Shown: positions 45,209-53,481 of the stretch, one piece after another
How the letters are laid out: each line of letters starts with the position of its first letter
How positions within the stretch are numbered: position 1 is the first letter of the stretch
DNA from: Pseudomonas karstica
Lineage (GTDB): Bacteria > Pseudomonadota > Gammaproteobacteria > Pseudomonadales > Pseudomonadaceae
DNA: 64,000 nucleotides
Assembly (NCBI RefSeq): GCF_009707515.1
Contig: NZ_WLYI01000003.1
Location: forward strand, 235,113-299,112
Reading direction: 5' to 3'
Made by a program: the position numbers and the translations under genes
Notes under the pieces: generated by a model
The model's input: the letters and a program-made list of their open reading frames with translations, nothing else
Database searches by the model: none
What the model was told of the DNA's origin: nothing

Positions 45209-45641
45209 GAAGGTCCTGCGGCCCTTATCGCAGCCTCGTGCCTCGACAGCGGCTACAAAGAACCGTCGATTACCTGTAGCCGCTGGCGTAGCCTGCGATC
45301 GGCTGCGCAGCAGTCGTTTGGGTCTTGAGATTGCCGAAGGTCCTTCGGCCCTTATCGCAGCCTCGTGCCTCGACAGCGGCTACAGAGGGCAGACGCCGAT
45401 TACCTGTAGCCGCTGGCGTAGCCTGCGATCGGCTGCGCAGCAGTCGTTTGGGCCTTGAGATTGCTGAAGGTCCTGCGGCCCTTATCGCAGCCTCGTGCCT
45501 CGACAGCGGCTACAAAGAACCGTCGATCACCTGCAGCCGCTGGCGTAGCCTGCGATCGGCTGCGCAGCAGTCGTTTGGGTCTTGAGATTGCCGAAGGTCC
45601 TGCGGCCCTTATCGCAGCCTCGTACCTCGACAGCGGCTACA
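45209..45641. repeat. Tandem array of a 127-130 bp REP-containing unit
   Basis: The 49-base unit starting GAAGGTCC and ending GGCTACA begins at 45209, 45336, 45466 and 45593. The intervals are also conserved: they contain TGTAGCCGCTGGCGTAGCC and ATCGGCTGCGCAGCAGTCG. Units differ at only a few bases. Each contains inverted words (CAGCGGCTACA against TGTAGCCGCTG), so the array can form cruciforms. It lies between a hypothetical gene and the end of metE. A solitary inverted copy is at 826-874. Confidence 0.92.
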
Positions 45642-45687
45642 GAACGCCAGGCTTTCTGGCGTTGTGCAGTCAGATCAAATGTAGGTG

Positions 45688-47976
45688 CTATGCCAGTTCG
45701 GTCCGCAATTGTCGCGCTGCACTGACCATATGCACCAACGCCGCCTCGGTTTCCGGCCAGCCACGAGTCTTCAACCCACAGTCCGGGTTGACCCACAGGC
45801 GCTCGGCGGGGATCCGCTTGGCTGCCTTGCGCAGCAGGTTGGCCATTTGCGCCACCTCTGGCACTCGGGGCGAATGGATGTCGTAGACGCCAGGCCCAAT
45901 GTCGTTCGGGTAGGCGAAGGCTTCGAACGCGTCCAACAGTTCCATGTCCGAACGCGAGGTTTCGATGGTGATCACGTCGGCATCCATGGTCGCAATGGAC
46001 TCGATCACATCGTTGAACTCGCTATAGCACATGTGGGTGTGGATCTGGGTTTCATCACGCACTCCAGAGGCGCACAGGCGAAACACTTCGGTGGCCCAAT
46101 CCAGGTAGTGCTGCCACTGCGCCTGGCGCAACGGCAAACCCTCGCGGAAGGCGGCTTCATCAATCTGCACAATCTTGATGCCCGCAGCCTCCAGGTCCAC
46201 TACTTCGTCACGAATGGCCAGGGCCAATTGCCGGGCCTGCGCTTCGCGGCTCACGTCTTCGCGGGGGAACGACCACATCAACATGGTCACAGGACCGGTG
46301 AGCATGCCCTTCATTGGTTTGGCGGTCAGGCCCTGGGCGTAGCGAATCCATTCCACCGTCATGGCCTTCGGGCGACTGAGATCACCGTAGATCAGCGCCG
46401 GTTTCACACAGCGCGAACCGTAGCTCTGGACCCAGCCGAAACGGGTAAACACATAACCGTCCAGTTGCTCGGCGAAGTATTCAACCATGTCGTTGCGCTC
46501 GGCCTCACCATGCACCAGCACGTCCAGGCCCAGGTTTTCCTGCACATTAACGGCGTGGCGAATCTCGCTGTGCATGGCCTCGACGTATTCGGCTTCGCTC
46601 AACTTGCCGGCCTTGTACGACTGGCGAGCCAGGCGAATCGATGCAGTTTGCGGGAACGAACCAATGGTGGTGGTCGGGAACAACGGCAGGTTCAGGCCGG
46701 CACGTTGTTTCTCGATACGCGTGGCGAACAACGAATGACGCTGGCTGTCCTTGGCGGTAATCGCAGCGACTCGCGCCTGGACCGCCGGTTTATGGATACG
46801 TCGCGACGTAACACGGGCAGCCTGTACGCCGCGGCTTTCGGCCAGGGCCTTGAGCACCGGCGCAGCTTCAGGCGTGTTGATGGCCTGGGCCAGCACGGCC
46901 ACCTCTTCGCACTTTTGTACGGCGAAGGCCAGCCAGCTTTTCAGTTCAGTATCGAGCTTGTCTTCGCGGCCCAGGTCCACCGGGCTGTGAAGCAAGGAGC
47001 ACGATGGCGCAACCCACAGGCGATCACCCAGGCGCTGGTGGGCGTGCTGCAAGGTAGCCAGCGCATGTTCCAGGTCGCAGCGCCATACATTACGGCCGTT
47101 GACCAAGCCCAGGGACAACACTTTATAAGCGGGTAGACGGTCAAGGATCGTCGGATATTGTTCGGGAGCGCGCACCAGGTCGATGTGCAGGCCATCCACT
47201 GGCAGGTTCGCCGCCAGGCCGAGGTTTTCTTCCAGGCCGCCAAAATAAGTGGCAACCAGCTTCTTCAACGGGTCGCGCTGAATCAGGTTGTAGGCACGCT
47301 CAAAGGCGTTTTTCCAATCCTGAGGCAGGTCGAGCACCAGGATCGGCTCGTCGATCTGCACCCATTCCACGCCCAGGTCCGCCAGCCGCTGGAAGATCTG
47401 CCCGTACAGCGGCAGCAGGCGATCCAGCAGGTCCAACTTGTCGAAGTCGCCGCCCTTGGCCTTGCCCAGCCACAGGTACGTCAGCGGGCCAATTACCACA
47501 GGCTTGACGGTGTGCCCCAGGTCGCGAGCCTCTTTGACTTCTTCGAACAGTTGATCCCAGCCCAGCTGGAATTGCTGGTCGACGCTGAACTCAGGGACGA
47601 GATAGTGGTAGTTGGTGTCGAACCACTTGGTCATTTCCTGGGCGTGGCCAGCGCCGCAGCAACTGTCGCTGACGCCACGGGCCATGCCAAACAGGGTGTT
47701 CAGGGTAGCTTTACCATCGGCCGGACGGAAACGCTCGGGGATCACACCGAACATCAGCGAGTGCGTCAGGACCTGGTCGTACCAGGCAAAGTCACCGGCT
47801 GGCAGCAGCTCAATACCGGCGCTCTTCTGCAGCGCCCAATGAGTCTTGCGCAGCTCACGGCCCACGGCGCGCAGGCCGGTTTCGTCTAGCTCACCCTTCC
47901 AAAACGCTTCCTGCGCTTTTTTCAGTTCACGGTCGCGTCCAATGCGCGGAAATCCAAGGGAATGGGCAACTGCCAT
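45688..47976 (-). CDS. metE: Cobalamin-independent methionine synthase
   Basis: 762 residues. The start [20 protein letters not shown] matches MetE, and two (beta/alpha)8 halves follow. Zinc ligands lie in [10 protein letters not shown] and [12 protein letters not shown], and the homocysteine-binding [13 protein letters not shown] and substrate loop [13 protein letters not shown] are present. It transfers methyl from 5-methyltetrahydropteroyl-triglutamate to homocysteine. The ATG at 47976 gives the family N-terminus. No metR lies beside it; nspC diverges instead. Confidence 0.97.
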   Translation of the reverse strand: MAVAHSLGFPRIGRDRELKKAQEAFWKGELDETGLRAVGRELRKTHWALQKSAGIELLPAGDFAWYDQVLTHSLMFGVIPERFRPADGKATLNTLFGMARGVSDSCCGAGHAQEMTKWFDTNYHYLVPEFSVDQQFQLGWDQLFEEVKEARDLGHTVKPVVIGPLTYLWLGKAKGGDFDKLDLLDRLLPLYGQIFQRLADLGVEWVQIDEPILVLDLPQDWKNAFERAYNLIQRDPLKKLVATYFGGLEENLGLAANLPVDGLHIDLVRAPEQYPTILDRLPAYKVLSLGLVNGRNVWRCDLEHALATLQHAHQRLGDRLWVAPSCSLLHSPVDLGREDKLDTELKSWLAFAVQKCEEVAVLAQAINTPEAAPVLKALAESRGVQAARVTSRRIHKPAVQARVAAITAKDSQRHSLFATRIEKQRAGLNLPLFPTTTIGSFPQTASIRLARQSYKAGKLSEAEYVEAMHSEIRHAVNVQENLGLDVLVHGEAERNDMVEYFAEQLDGYVFTRFGWVQSYGSRCVKPALIYGDLSRPKAMTVEWIRYAQGLTAKPMKGMLTGPVTMLMWSFPREDVSREAQARQLALAIRDEVVDLEAAGIKIVQIDEAAFREGLPLRQAQWQHYLDWATEVFRLCASGVRDETQIHTHMCYSEFNDVIESIATMDADVITIETSRSDMELLDAFEAFAYPNDIGPGVYDIHSPRVPEVAQMANLLRKAAKRIPAERLWVNPDCGLKTRGWPETEAALVHMVSAARQLRTELA

Positions 47977-48367
47977 GACAAACGACTCCAATCTGTGGGG
48001 ATGGAGCCATTGTCGGCATTCGATCATAGTGAAACAAACTCATTTTATTCTTCATGATCACAAGTTTTGCTCATGACTCTGTCAGGCGCTGACGTAGGGA
48101 CAAAACGGGTGAAGCATGAAGTAGTACAACCAGGGGCTGATCCTTCATCGCAAGGGGTGGATCAGTCGGCTTGATATTGACTCGCGAGCAAGCCCGCTCC
48201 CCTATTCGTTCTATTGCATCTTCTCGCCCCCTTACCTTCGTATTGCCACACTGGGACGCTACGCTAGTCGTCGATCCGCAAAATCCGCTCACTAACCTTT
48301 CGATCCGGTCCAAGTGAAGGCACAATGCGTGTCCTTTTTTGGCAGGCACCGCCGCAGGCTCTGAAAA
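47977..48367. other. Divergent spacer between metE and nspC
   Basis: 391 bases without a gene. A hairpin CTGATCC, 15 bases, GGATCAG lies at 48137-48165, and a degenerate REP (GCGAGCAAGCCCGCTCCC) at about 48184-48201. I see no cobalamin riboswitch and no clean MetR site (TGAA-5-TTCA). Confidence 0.5.
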
Positions 48368-49465
48368 ATGATCAAAACGCCGTACTACCTCATCGATAAA
48401 CAGAAGCTTCTGGTCAACATGCAGAAGATCGCTTACGTGCGCGAACAGTCCGGCGCCAAGGCCCTGCTGGCGCTCAAGTGTTTTGCCACCTGGTCGGTGT
48501 TCGACCTGATGCAGCAGTACATGGACGGCACCACGTCGTCGTCGCTGTACGAGCTCAAGCTCGGTCGCCAGAAGTTCGACGGTGAAGCTCACGCCTACAG
48601 CGTGGCCTGGGCCGACGATGAAATCGAAGAGATGCTGGAGAACTGCGACAAGATCATCTTCAACTCCATCGGCCAGTTGCAGCGCTTTGCCGAGCGCTCC
48701 GAAGGCAAGACCCGTGGCCTGCGGGTCAACCCACAGGTCAGCAGTTCCGATTACCTGCTGGCCGACCCCGCACGCCCGTTCAGCCGCCTGGGCGAATGGG
48801 ACCCGGAGAAGATCGAAGGCGTTATTGAGCAGATTTCCGGCTTCATGTTCCACAACAATTGCGAGAACGGCGACTTTGGCCTGTTCGACCAGATGTTGAA
48901 CACCATCGAGGAACGCTTTGGCGAACTGCTGCACAAGGTCAGTTGGGTCAGCCTCGGCGGCGGTATCCACTTTACCGGTGAAGGCTATGCGTTGGACGCG
49001 TTCTGCACGCGGCTCAAGGCGTTCTCGCAGAAGTACGGCGTGCAGGTTTACCTGGAGCCGGGCGAAGCAGCAATCACCAACAGCGCCTCGCTCGAAGTCA
49101 CTGTGCTCGACACCCTCTACAACGGCAAAAACCTGGCCGTGGTAGACAGCTCCATCGAAGCCCACCTGCTGGACCTGCTGATATATCGCCTGGACGCCAA
49201 GATGGCACCGTGCGAAGGCGATCACACCTACATGGTGTGCGGCAAGTCGTGCCTGGCCGGGGATATCTTCGGTGAATATCAATTTGATCGTCCGCTGACC
49301 ATCGGCGATCGGCTGTCGTTCATCGACACGGCAGGCTACACCATGGTCAAGAAGAACTGGTTCAACGGCCTGAAAATGCCGTCCATCGTAGTGAAACAAC
49401 TCGACGGTACCGTCGAAGTGGTTCGTGAGTTTGGTTACGACGACTACCTGTCCAGCCTCTCGTAA
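48368..49465 (+). CDS. nspC: Carboxynorspermidine decarboxylase
   Basis: 365-residue PLP-dependent decarboxylase of the alanine-racemase-fold type III group. PLP Lys is in LLALKCFATWSVF; the His of FMFHNNCEN, the GGG phosphate loop in VSLGGGIHFTGEGY, YLEPGEAAI and the catalytic Cys region VCGKSCLAGDIFGEY follow. It decarboxylates carboxynorspermidine or carboxyspermidine to (nor)spermidine. It is followed after 28 bases by the partner dehydrogenase gene, giving the full alternative polyamine route. Confidence 0.95.
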   Translation: MIKTPYYLIDKQKLLVNMQKIAYVREQSGAKALLALKCFATWSVFDLMQQYMDGTTSSSLYELKLGRQKFDGEAHAYSVAWADDEIEEMLENCDKIIFNSIGQLQRFAERSEGKTRGLRVNPQVSSSDYLLADPARPFSRLGEWDPEKIEGVIEQISGFMFHNNCENGDFGLFDQMLNTIEERFGELLHKVSWVSLGGGIHFTGEGYALDAFCTRLKAFSQKYGVQVYLEPGEAAITNSASLEVTVLDTLYNGKNLAVVDSSIEAHLLDLLIYRLDAKMAPCEGDHTYMVCGKSCLAGDIFGEYQFDRPLTIGDRLSFIDTAGYTMVKKNWFNGLKMPSIVVKQLDGTVEVVREFGYDDYLSSLS

Positions 49466-49493
49466 GCTGGCGAATAAAGGAGAGATAAAGCAA

Positions 49494-50738
49494 TTGAAAA
49501 AGAACGTTCTTATCATTGGTGCAGGAGGTGTCGCCAAGGTGGTGGCCCACAAGTGCGCGCAGCACAACGACGAACTCGGTCGTATTGCTATCGCGTCGCG
49601 CAACATCTCCAAATGCCAGGCCATCATCGACAGCGTCAAGGCCAAGGGCAGCCTCAAGCAGCCTGCGGACATTAAAGCCTTTACGCTGAACGCCCTGGAC
49701 GTGGAAGCGACCAAGGCCCTGATCCGCGAGACCGAATCGCAGATCGTCATCAACGTCGGCTCCGCCTTCCTTAATATGTCGGTGCTGCGTGCCTGCATCG
49801 ATACCGGCGTGGCCTACCTCGACACCGCCATCCATGAAGAGCCGGGCAAGGTCTGCGAGACCCCGCCGTGGTACGGCAACTACGAGTGGAACCACCTGGA
49901 AGAGTGCAAACAGAAGAACATCACGGCCATTCTCGGCGTGGGCTTCGACCCGGGTGTCGTCAACGCTTATGCAGCGCTGGCGCAACAAAAGCATTTTGAC
50001 CGCATTGATTCGATCGACATTCTCGACGTCAATGCCGGCTCCCATGGCAAATATTTCGCCACCAATTTCGACCCGGAAATCAACTTCCGCGAATTCACCG
50101 GACAGGTGTGGAGCTGGCAGGACAGCCAGTGGACCAGCAACACCATGTTCGAAGTCAAACGCACTGACGACCTGCCGGTGGTCGGTTCGCAGAACCTGTA
50201 CCTGACCGGTCACGATGAAGTGCACTCGCTGTCGAAAAACCTCGACGTGCCCAACGTGCGCTTCTGGATGAGCTTCGGCGAACACTACATCAACGTGTTC
50301 ACCGTGCTGAAAAACCTCGGCTTGCTCTCCGAAAAACCGGTCACTACCGCCGAAGGCCTGGAAGTGGTGCCGCTCAAAGTGGTCAAGGCCGTGCTGCCTG
50401 ACCCGTCGTCGCTGGCACCGGGCTACACCGGCAAGACCTGCATCGGCGACCTGGTCAAGGGCACCAAGGATGGCCAGCCGCGCGAACTGTTCATCTACAA
50501 CGTGGCCGACCACGAAGATGCGTTCGCCGAGACCGACAGCCAGGGCATCTCCTACACCGCCGGCGTACCGCCAGTGGCTGCGGCGTTGCTGGTTGCGCGT
50601 GGCGTGTGGGATGTGAAGCACATGGCCAACGTCGAGGAGCTGCCGGCTGAGCCGTTCCTCAAGGCGTTGGATGCGATGGGGTTACCGACTCGGATCAAAG
50701 ACGAGAACGGTGATCGGGCTTGGGATGCTATCGCCTGA
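49494..50738 (+). CDS. Carboxynorspermidine dehydrogenase-like (saccharopine dehydrogenase family)
   Basis: 414 residues from TTG 49494, which has AGGAG upstream and gives the natural KKNVLIIGAGGVAKVVAHK Rossmann start; no ATG fits. It contains VINVGSAFLNMSVLRACIDTGVAYLDTA, ILGVGFDPGVVNAYAALAQ and GVPPVAAALLVARGVWDVKHM. With aspartate semialdehyde and putrescine (or diaminopropane) it would form carboxy(nor)spermidine by NADPH reduction, the substrate of NspC encoded just upstream. Pairing with nspC distinguishes it from true lysine enzymes. Confidence 0.92.
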   Translation: MKKNVLIIGAGGVAKVVAHKCAQHNDELGRIAIASRNISKCQAIIDSVKAKGSLKQPADIKAFTLNALDVEATKALIRETESQIVINVGSAFLNMSVLRACIDTGVAYLDTAIHEEPGKVCETPPWYGNYEWNHLEECKQKNITAILGVGFDPGVVNAYAALAQQKHFDRIDSIDILDVNAGSHGKYFATNFDPEINFREFTGQVWSWQDSQWTSNTMFEVKRTDDLPVVGSQNLYLTGHDEVHSLSKNLDVPNVRFWMSFGEHYINVFTVLKNLGLLSEKPVTTAEGLEVVPLKVVKAVLPDPSSLAPGYTGKTCIGDLVKGTKDGQPRELFIYNVADHEDAFAETDSQGISYTAGVPPVAAALLVARGVWDVKHMANVEELPAEPFLKALDAMGLPTRIKDENGDRAWDAIA

Positions 50739-50751
50739 TAGCAACTCAATG

Positions 50752-50779
50752 AAAAATGCGCCCGAATGGGCGCATTTTT
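50752..50779. terminator. Intrinsic terminator after the polyamine genes
   Basis: AAAAATGCGCCC, loop GAAT, GGGCGCATTTTT: a perfect 12-bp stem with a T-run, 13 bases past the stop codon; it can act in both directions. Confidence 0.92.
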
Positions 50780-50861
50780 GTTTGAGCCGATGAGTTCATC
50801 ACTCGGCCGATAGTCGCGACCACACTGCAAGATCGACTTCGCGGCGGTCTGAACCCCATGA

Positions 50862-51767
50862 TCAGGCAACATCGACCATCTCCCTTATCACCTCAATAAA
50901 TGCCCTCAAACCGCCCGGAACATGACGGTGCCCCGGGTAATACAAATACAGCCCGGCGCCAGGCGAACACCAATCATCCAGTACCTTGATCAGGCACTTG
51001 TCCGCCAAATACCGCGCCACCGTATGCTCCGGCACATACGCGATGCCCAACCCGCGAGCGGCAGCGTCGGCCATGATTTCCACGTTATCGAGGGTGAGGT
51101 TTCCGGTGGTGCTCACCGTCAGTGACTGCCCGTGCTTTTCAAACTCCCAGCGATAGGGTTTGCCGCTGGGCATGCGAATGGAAATGCACTGGTGGCGCTG
51201 GAGATCGTCCGGCGTGAGTGGGGCGGGATGGTTTGCCAGGTACTTCGGCGAAGCCACGGTAATGAAGCGCGTGGGCGGCCCCAGACGCACCGCGATCATG
51301 TCCTGAGGCACCGATTCGCCCAAGCGAATACCGGCATCAAAACCCTCGCCGACGATGTCCACCAGGCGGCCATCGGTCACAAGGTCCACGCTCATCTGCG
51401 CAAAGCGCGTGAGAAATTCCGGCAGTACCGCCTCCAACAGAATTCGCGCAGCCGGCTCGCTGGCGCTGATGCGCAGGCTGCCGCTGGGCAAGTCACGGAA
51501 CTCATTGACCTCCTCCAGCGCCAGCTCGAACTCGCGCAACAACGGCGTCACCCGGCTCACCAAACGCTGCCCGGCCGGCGTTGGCGCAACGCTGCGGGTG
51601 GTGCGGTTGAGCAAGCGCACACCGAGATTGGCCTCCAGCGTGCGCATCATATGGCTGAGGGTCGAGGCCGACAGCCCCAGCTCATCGGCAGCCTTGCGAA
51701 AGCTGCGATGAGACACGATCAGCGTCAAGGCACTGAGTTCTGCGAGCGAAGGCGACGATTGATTCAT
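50862..51767 (-). CDS. LysR-family transcriptional regulator
   Basis: 301 residues. The N-terminal winged HTH reads LSALTLIVSHRSFRKAADEL, then LGLSASTLSHMMRTLEANLGVRLLNRTTRS, and the effector domain has SGSLRISASEPAARILL and RMPSGKPYRWEFEK. It belongs to the group whose targets are nearby oxidoreductases. It diverges from the SDR gene, and a 12-bp palindrome lies in front of its own start. Confidence 0.94.
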   Translation of the reverse strand: MNQSSPSLAELSALTLIVSHRSFRKAADELGLSASTLSHMMRTLEANLGVRLLNRTTRSVAPTPAGQRLVSRVTPLLREFELALEEVNEFRDLPSGSLRISASEPAARILLEAVLPEFLTRFAQMSVDLVTDGRLVDIVGEGFDAGIRLGESVPQDMIAVRLGPPTRFITVASPKYLANHPAPLTPDDLQRHQCISIRMPSGKPYRWEFEKHGQSLTVSTTGNLTLDNVEIMADAAARGLGIAYVPEHTVARYLADKCLIKVLDDWCSPGAGLYLYYPGHRHVPGGLRAFIEVIREMVDVA

Positions 51768-51768
51768 G

Positions 51769-51780
51769 GTGAAATTTCAC
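51769..51780. promoter_or_regulatory. Palindrome at the LysR start, candidate operator
   Basis: GTGAAATTTCAC is a perfect 12-bp palindrome one base from the LysR start codon, so it overlaps the ribosome-binding region. This position suits autoregulation, with the SDR gene on the other side of the 110-bp spacer. Confidence 0.45.
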
Positions 51781-51877
51781 TAACTCATGCGCGATTGCAT
51801 CGATAGTAGCAGCAGTCGCTGCGGCGTACGGTGTCCGTACTGTTTGCCAACTCGGCAGCTTACGGAGGACATCCCCC

Positions 51878-52705
51878 ATGAATAAAACCTGGCTGGTTAC
51901 TGGCAGCTCCTCGGGCATCGGCAAGGCCCTGGTGGAACAACTGCTTGAACGCGGGGATCGGGTTGCCGCGACTTTGCGTAAAACCCAAGCCCTGAAGGAT
52001 TTGGCAGAGCGTTATCCCGAGCAACTGTGGTTGGCGCAGCTGGATGTGAATGATGCAGAGGCCATTCGCAAAGTGGTCAAGCAGGCGTTTACCGAATGGG
52101 GGCGCATCGACGTGGTGGTCAGCAGCGCGGGTTATGCGTTGTTTGGTGCCGCGGAGGAAGTCAGCGACGAACAGATCAAGCAGCAGTTGCAGACCAACCT
52201 GGTGGGCTCGATTCAGGTGATCCGTGCGTGCCTGCCGTTTCTGCGAGAGCAAGGCGGTGGCCGGGTGCTGCAGGTTTCTTCGGAGGGCGGGCAGTTGGCG
52301 TATCCGAACTTCAGCCTGTATCACGCCAGCAAGTGGGCGATTGAAGGGTTTGTTGAGTCGGTGGCGCAGGAGGTTGCACCGTTCGGGATTGAATTTACGC
52401 TGGTGGAGCCAGGGCCAACGCGCACCAACTTTGGCGCTGCGCTGGTGAGCCCGCCGCAGATGGCGGTGTATGACAAGACCCCGGCGGGTGATGTGCGCAG
52501 GGCTGTGGCCAGTGGGGAGTTTGCGCTGACGGGTGACCCGGTGAAGATGGCGAAGGCGATGTTAGCGGTGGCTGACGTGCAACCTGCGCCGAAAAGGTTG
52601 TTGTTGGGCAGTGGTGCGTATGAGCGGGTTCATGCGGCGTTGACTGAGCGGTTGGCGGCACTTGAGGCACAACAGGAAGTCGCCCGCAGCACTGAAATCG
52701 ACTGA
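51878..52705 (+). CDS. Short-chain dehydrogenase/reductase
   Basis: 275 residues of the classical SDR type. Cofactor motif VTGSSSGIGKALVEQL, SSAGY in place of NNAG, catalytic Ser in VLQVSSEGGQLAYPN and YxxxK in YHASKWAIEGF, then VEPGPTRTNFGAAL. The first acidic residue after beta-2 is not seen, so NADP preference is possible. The ATG follows GGAGG. It is probably controlled by the divergent LysR protein; the substrate is unknown. Confidence 0.94.
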   Translation: MNKTWLVTGSSSGIGKALVEQLLERGDRVAATLRKTQALKDLAERYPEQLWLAQLDVNDAEAIRKVVKQAFTEWGRIDVVVSSAGYALFGAAEEVSDEQIKQQLQTNLVGSIQVIRACLPFLREQGGGRVLQVSSEGGQLAYPNFSLYHASKWAIEGFVESVAQEVAPFGIEFTLVEPGPTRTNFGAALVSPPQMAVYDKTPAGDVRRAVASGEFALTGDPVKMAKAMLAVADVQPAPKRLLLGSGAYERVHAALTERLAALEAQQEVARSTEID

Positions 52706-52870
52706 TTTCGTGGCGATTGGTGTACGTCGATGAACGGTGCGCCGGGTTAACGGCTCTCGGATTTTTCCGACAGCTGTTTCAGGTTGTAGGTCGGACAGGG
52801 GCTGACTAACCTTCGTCGTCGCTGCCAATTCAGCGGCCGGATTTGACCGTCCGACTAATCAACGAACTGC

Positions 52871-52902
52871 AACGCCCAACACCTGTCCCAGGCGTTTTTT
52901 TT
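52871..52902 (+). terminator. Terminator-like hairpin before the structured element
   Basis: AACGCC, a 14-base loop, GGCGTT and a T-run of eight. It lies 165 bases after the SDR stop and could end that transcript, or act as an attenuator in the leader of the DUF6124 gene. Confidence 0.65.
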
Positions 52903-52923
52903 GTGCCTGATGTATCGTGTCGC

Positions 52924-52998
52924 GGCGGCTGTACGCGGGATACCTTCGGGTATGCCGGGTTCGTTGATTACCGGTCGGTCAACCCGCGTACAGCTGCC
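52924..52998 (+). promoter_or_regulatory. Long three-way-junction-like structured element before the DUF6124 gene
   Basis: The arms 52924-52939 (GGCGGCTGTACGCGGG) and 52983-52998 (CCCGCGTACAGCTGCC) pair over 16 bp with one G-U. Inside is a perfect ATACC-TTCG-GGTAT hairpin (52940-52953), followed by a weaker CCGG/CCGG hairpin (52955-52974), so the RNA would fold as a three-way junction. It ends 57 bases before the DUF6124 start codon. I recall similar dyads before DUF6124/DUF3077 genes in other Pseudomonas but cannot name a described RNA family. Confidence 0.75.
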
Positions 52999-53055
52999 AC
53001 CCCCCCTCGTTTGACCGCGAACGGTGGCGGCTCCACTAATCAGCGGAGCTTCACC

Positions 53056-53427
53056 ATGATTAAAGACAGTCCAAATCCCCCGCATCATTCCAGCTACGAC
53101 GCCAGCCTGCTTCAAGAAGCGGCGTACCGTGCTATCAATCACTACCTGAATCCTGAAAGCCAAGCCCAAGCCCAAGCTCCAATCGACGAACCTACCGAAC
53201 CACCCTTCGATGGCTTATTTACCGTGCGTGCTGATCTGGATGCGCAAACCTTGCTGGTCAATGCCTCACAGGATTTAGCGTCGATCAACGTGATTGCGGC
53301 CCATCTCGCCTTCGAAGTCGACGGGATTCAACGCAATGTGGCGCTGGGTATTTGCAGGATGCTGGAAGGTGTGCAGATGTTGGTCGACAAGGCGCTGGAT
53401 GGATGCGCGCAAACTACGTCGAAGTAA
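53056..53427 (+). CDS. DUF6124 (formerly DUF3077-type) small protein
   Basis: 123 residues: an N-terminal MIKDSPNPPHHSSYDASLLQ, a helix (EAAYRAINHYLNPE), a Gln/Ala/Pro-rich linker (AQAQAQAPIDEP), and a C-terminal region LFTVRADLDAQTLLVNASQD with LEGVQMLVDKALD. This organisation is that of the Pseudomonas DUF6124 family, of which most genomes carry many copies and whose function is unknown. ATG 53056 follows GCGGAGC. A long structured element lies directly upstream. Confidence 0.88.
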   Translation: MIKDSPNPPHHSSYDASLLQEAAYRAINHYLNPESQAQAQAPIDEPTEPPFDGLFTVRADLDAQTLLVNASQDLASINVIAAHLAFEVDGIQRNVALGICRMLEGVQMLVDKALDGCAQTTSK

Positions 53428-53481
53428 AAAGACTGCGCTCTAATGGGCCGCTTCCAATCACAGGAGGCGGACCCTGCCAAA

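Noticed and set aside
45209..45641. CRISPR array
   Set aside because: The period is 127-130 bp, the intervening DNA is itself repeated rather than unique, and no cas genes are present.
45171..45886. Several 86-143 codon frames sharing the words [14 protein letters not shown]
   Set aside because: They are translations of the REP-containing tandem array, not genes.
45685..47136. A 483-codon plus-strand frame opposite metE
   Set aside because: Antisense of a well-conserved metE; no recognisable domain.
47977..48367. Cobalamin or SAM riboswitch upstream of metE
   Set aside because: No B12-box-like or SAM-aptamer core words could be found.
48071..49798. A 575-codon minus-strand frame opposite nspC
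   Set aside because: It is the antisense of nspC and the following gene, has no family signature, and arises from the GC-rich codon pattern.
49362..50621. A 419-codon minus-strand frame opposite the carboxynorspermidine dehydrogenase-like gene
   Set aside because: His- and Val-rich antisense translation without motifs; the plus-strand protein is clearly the real one.
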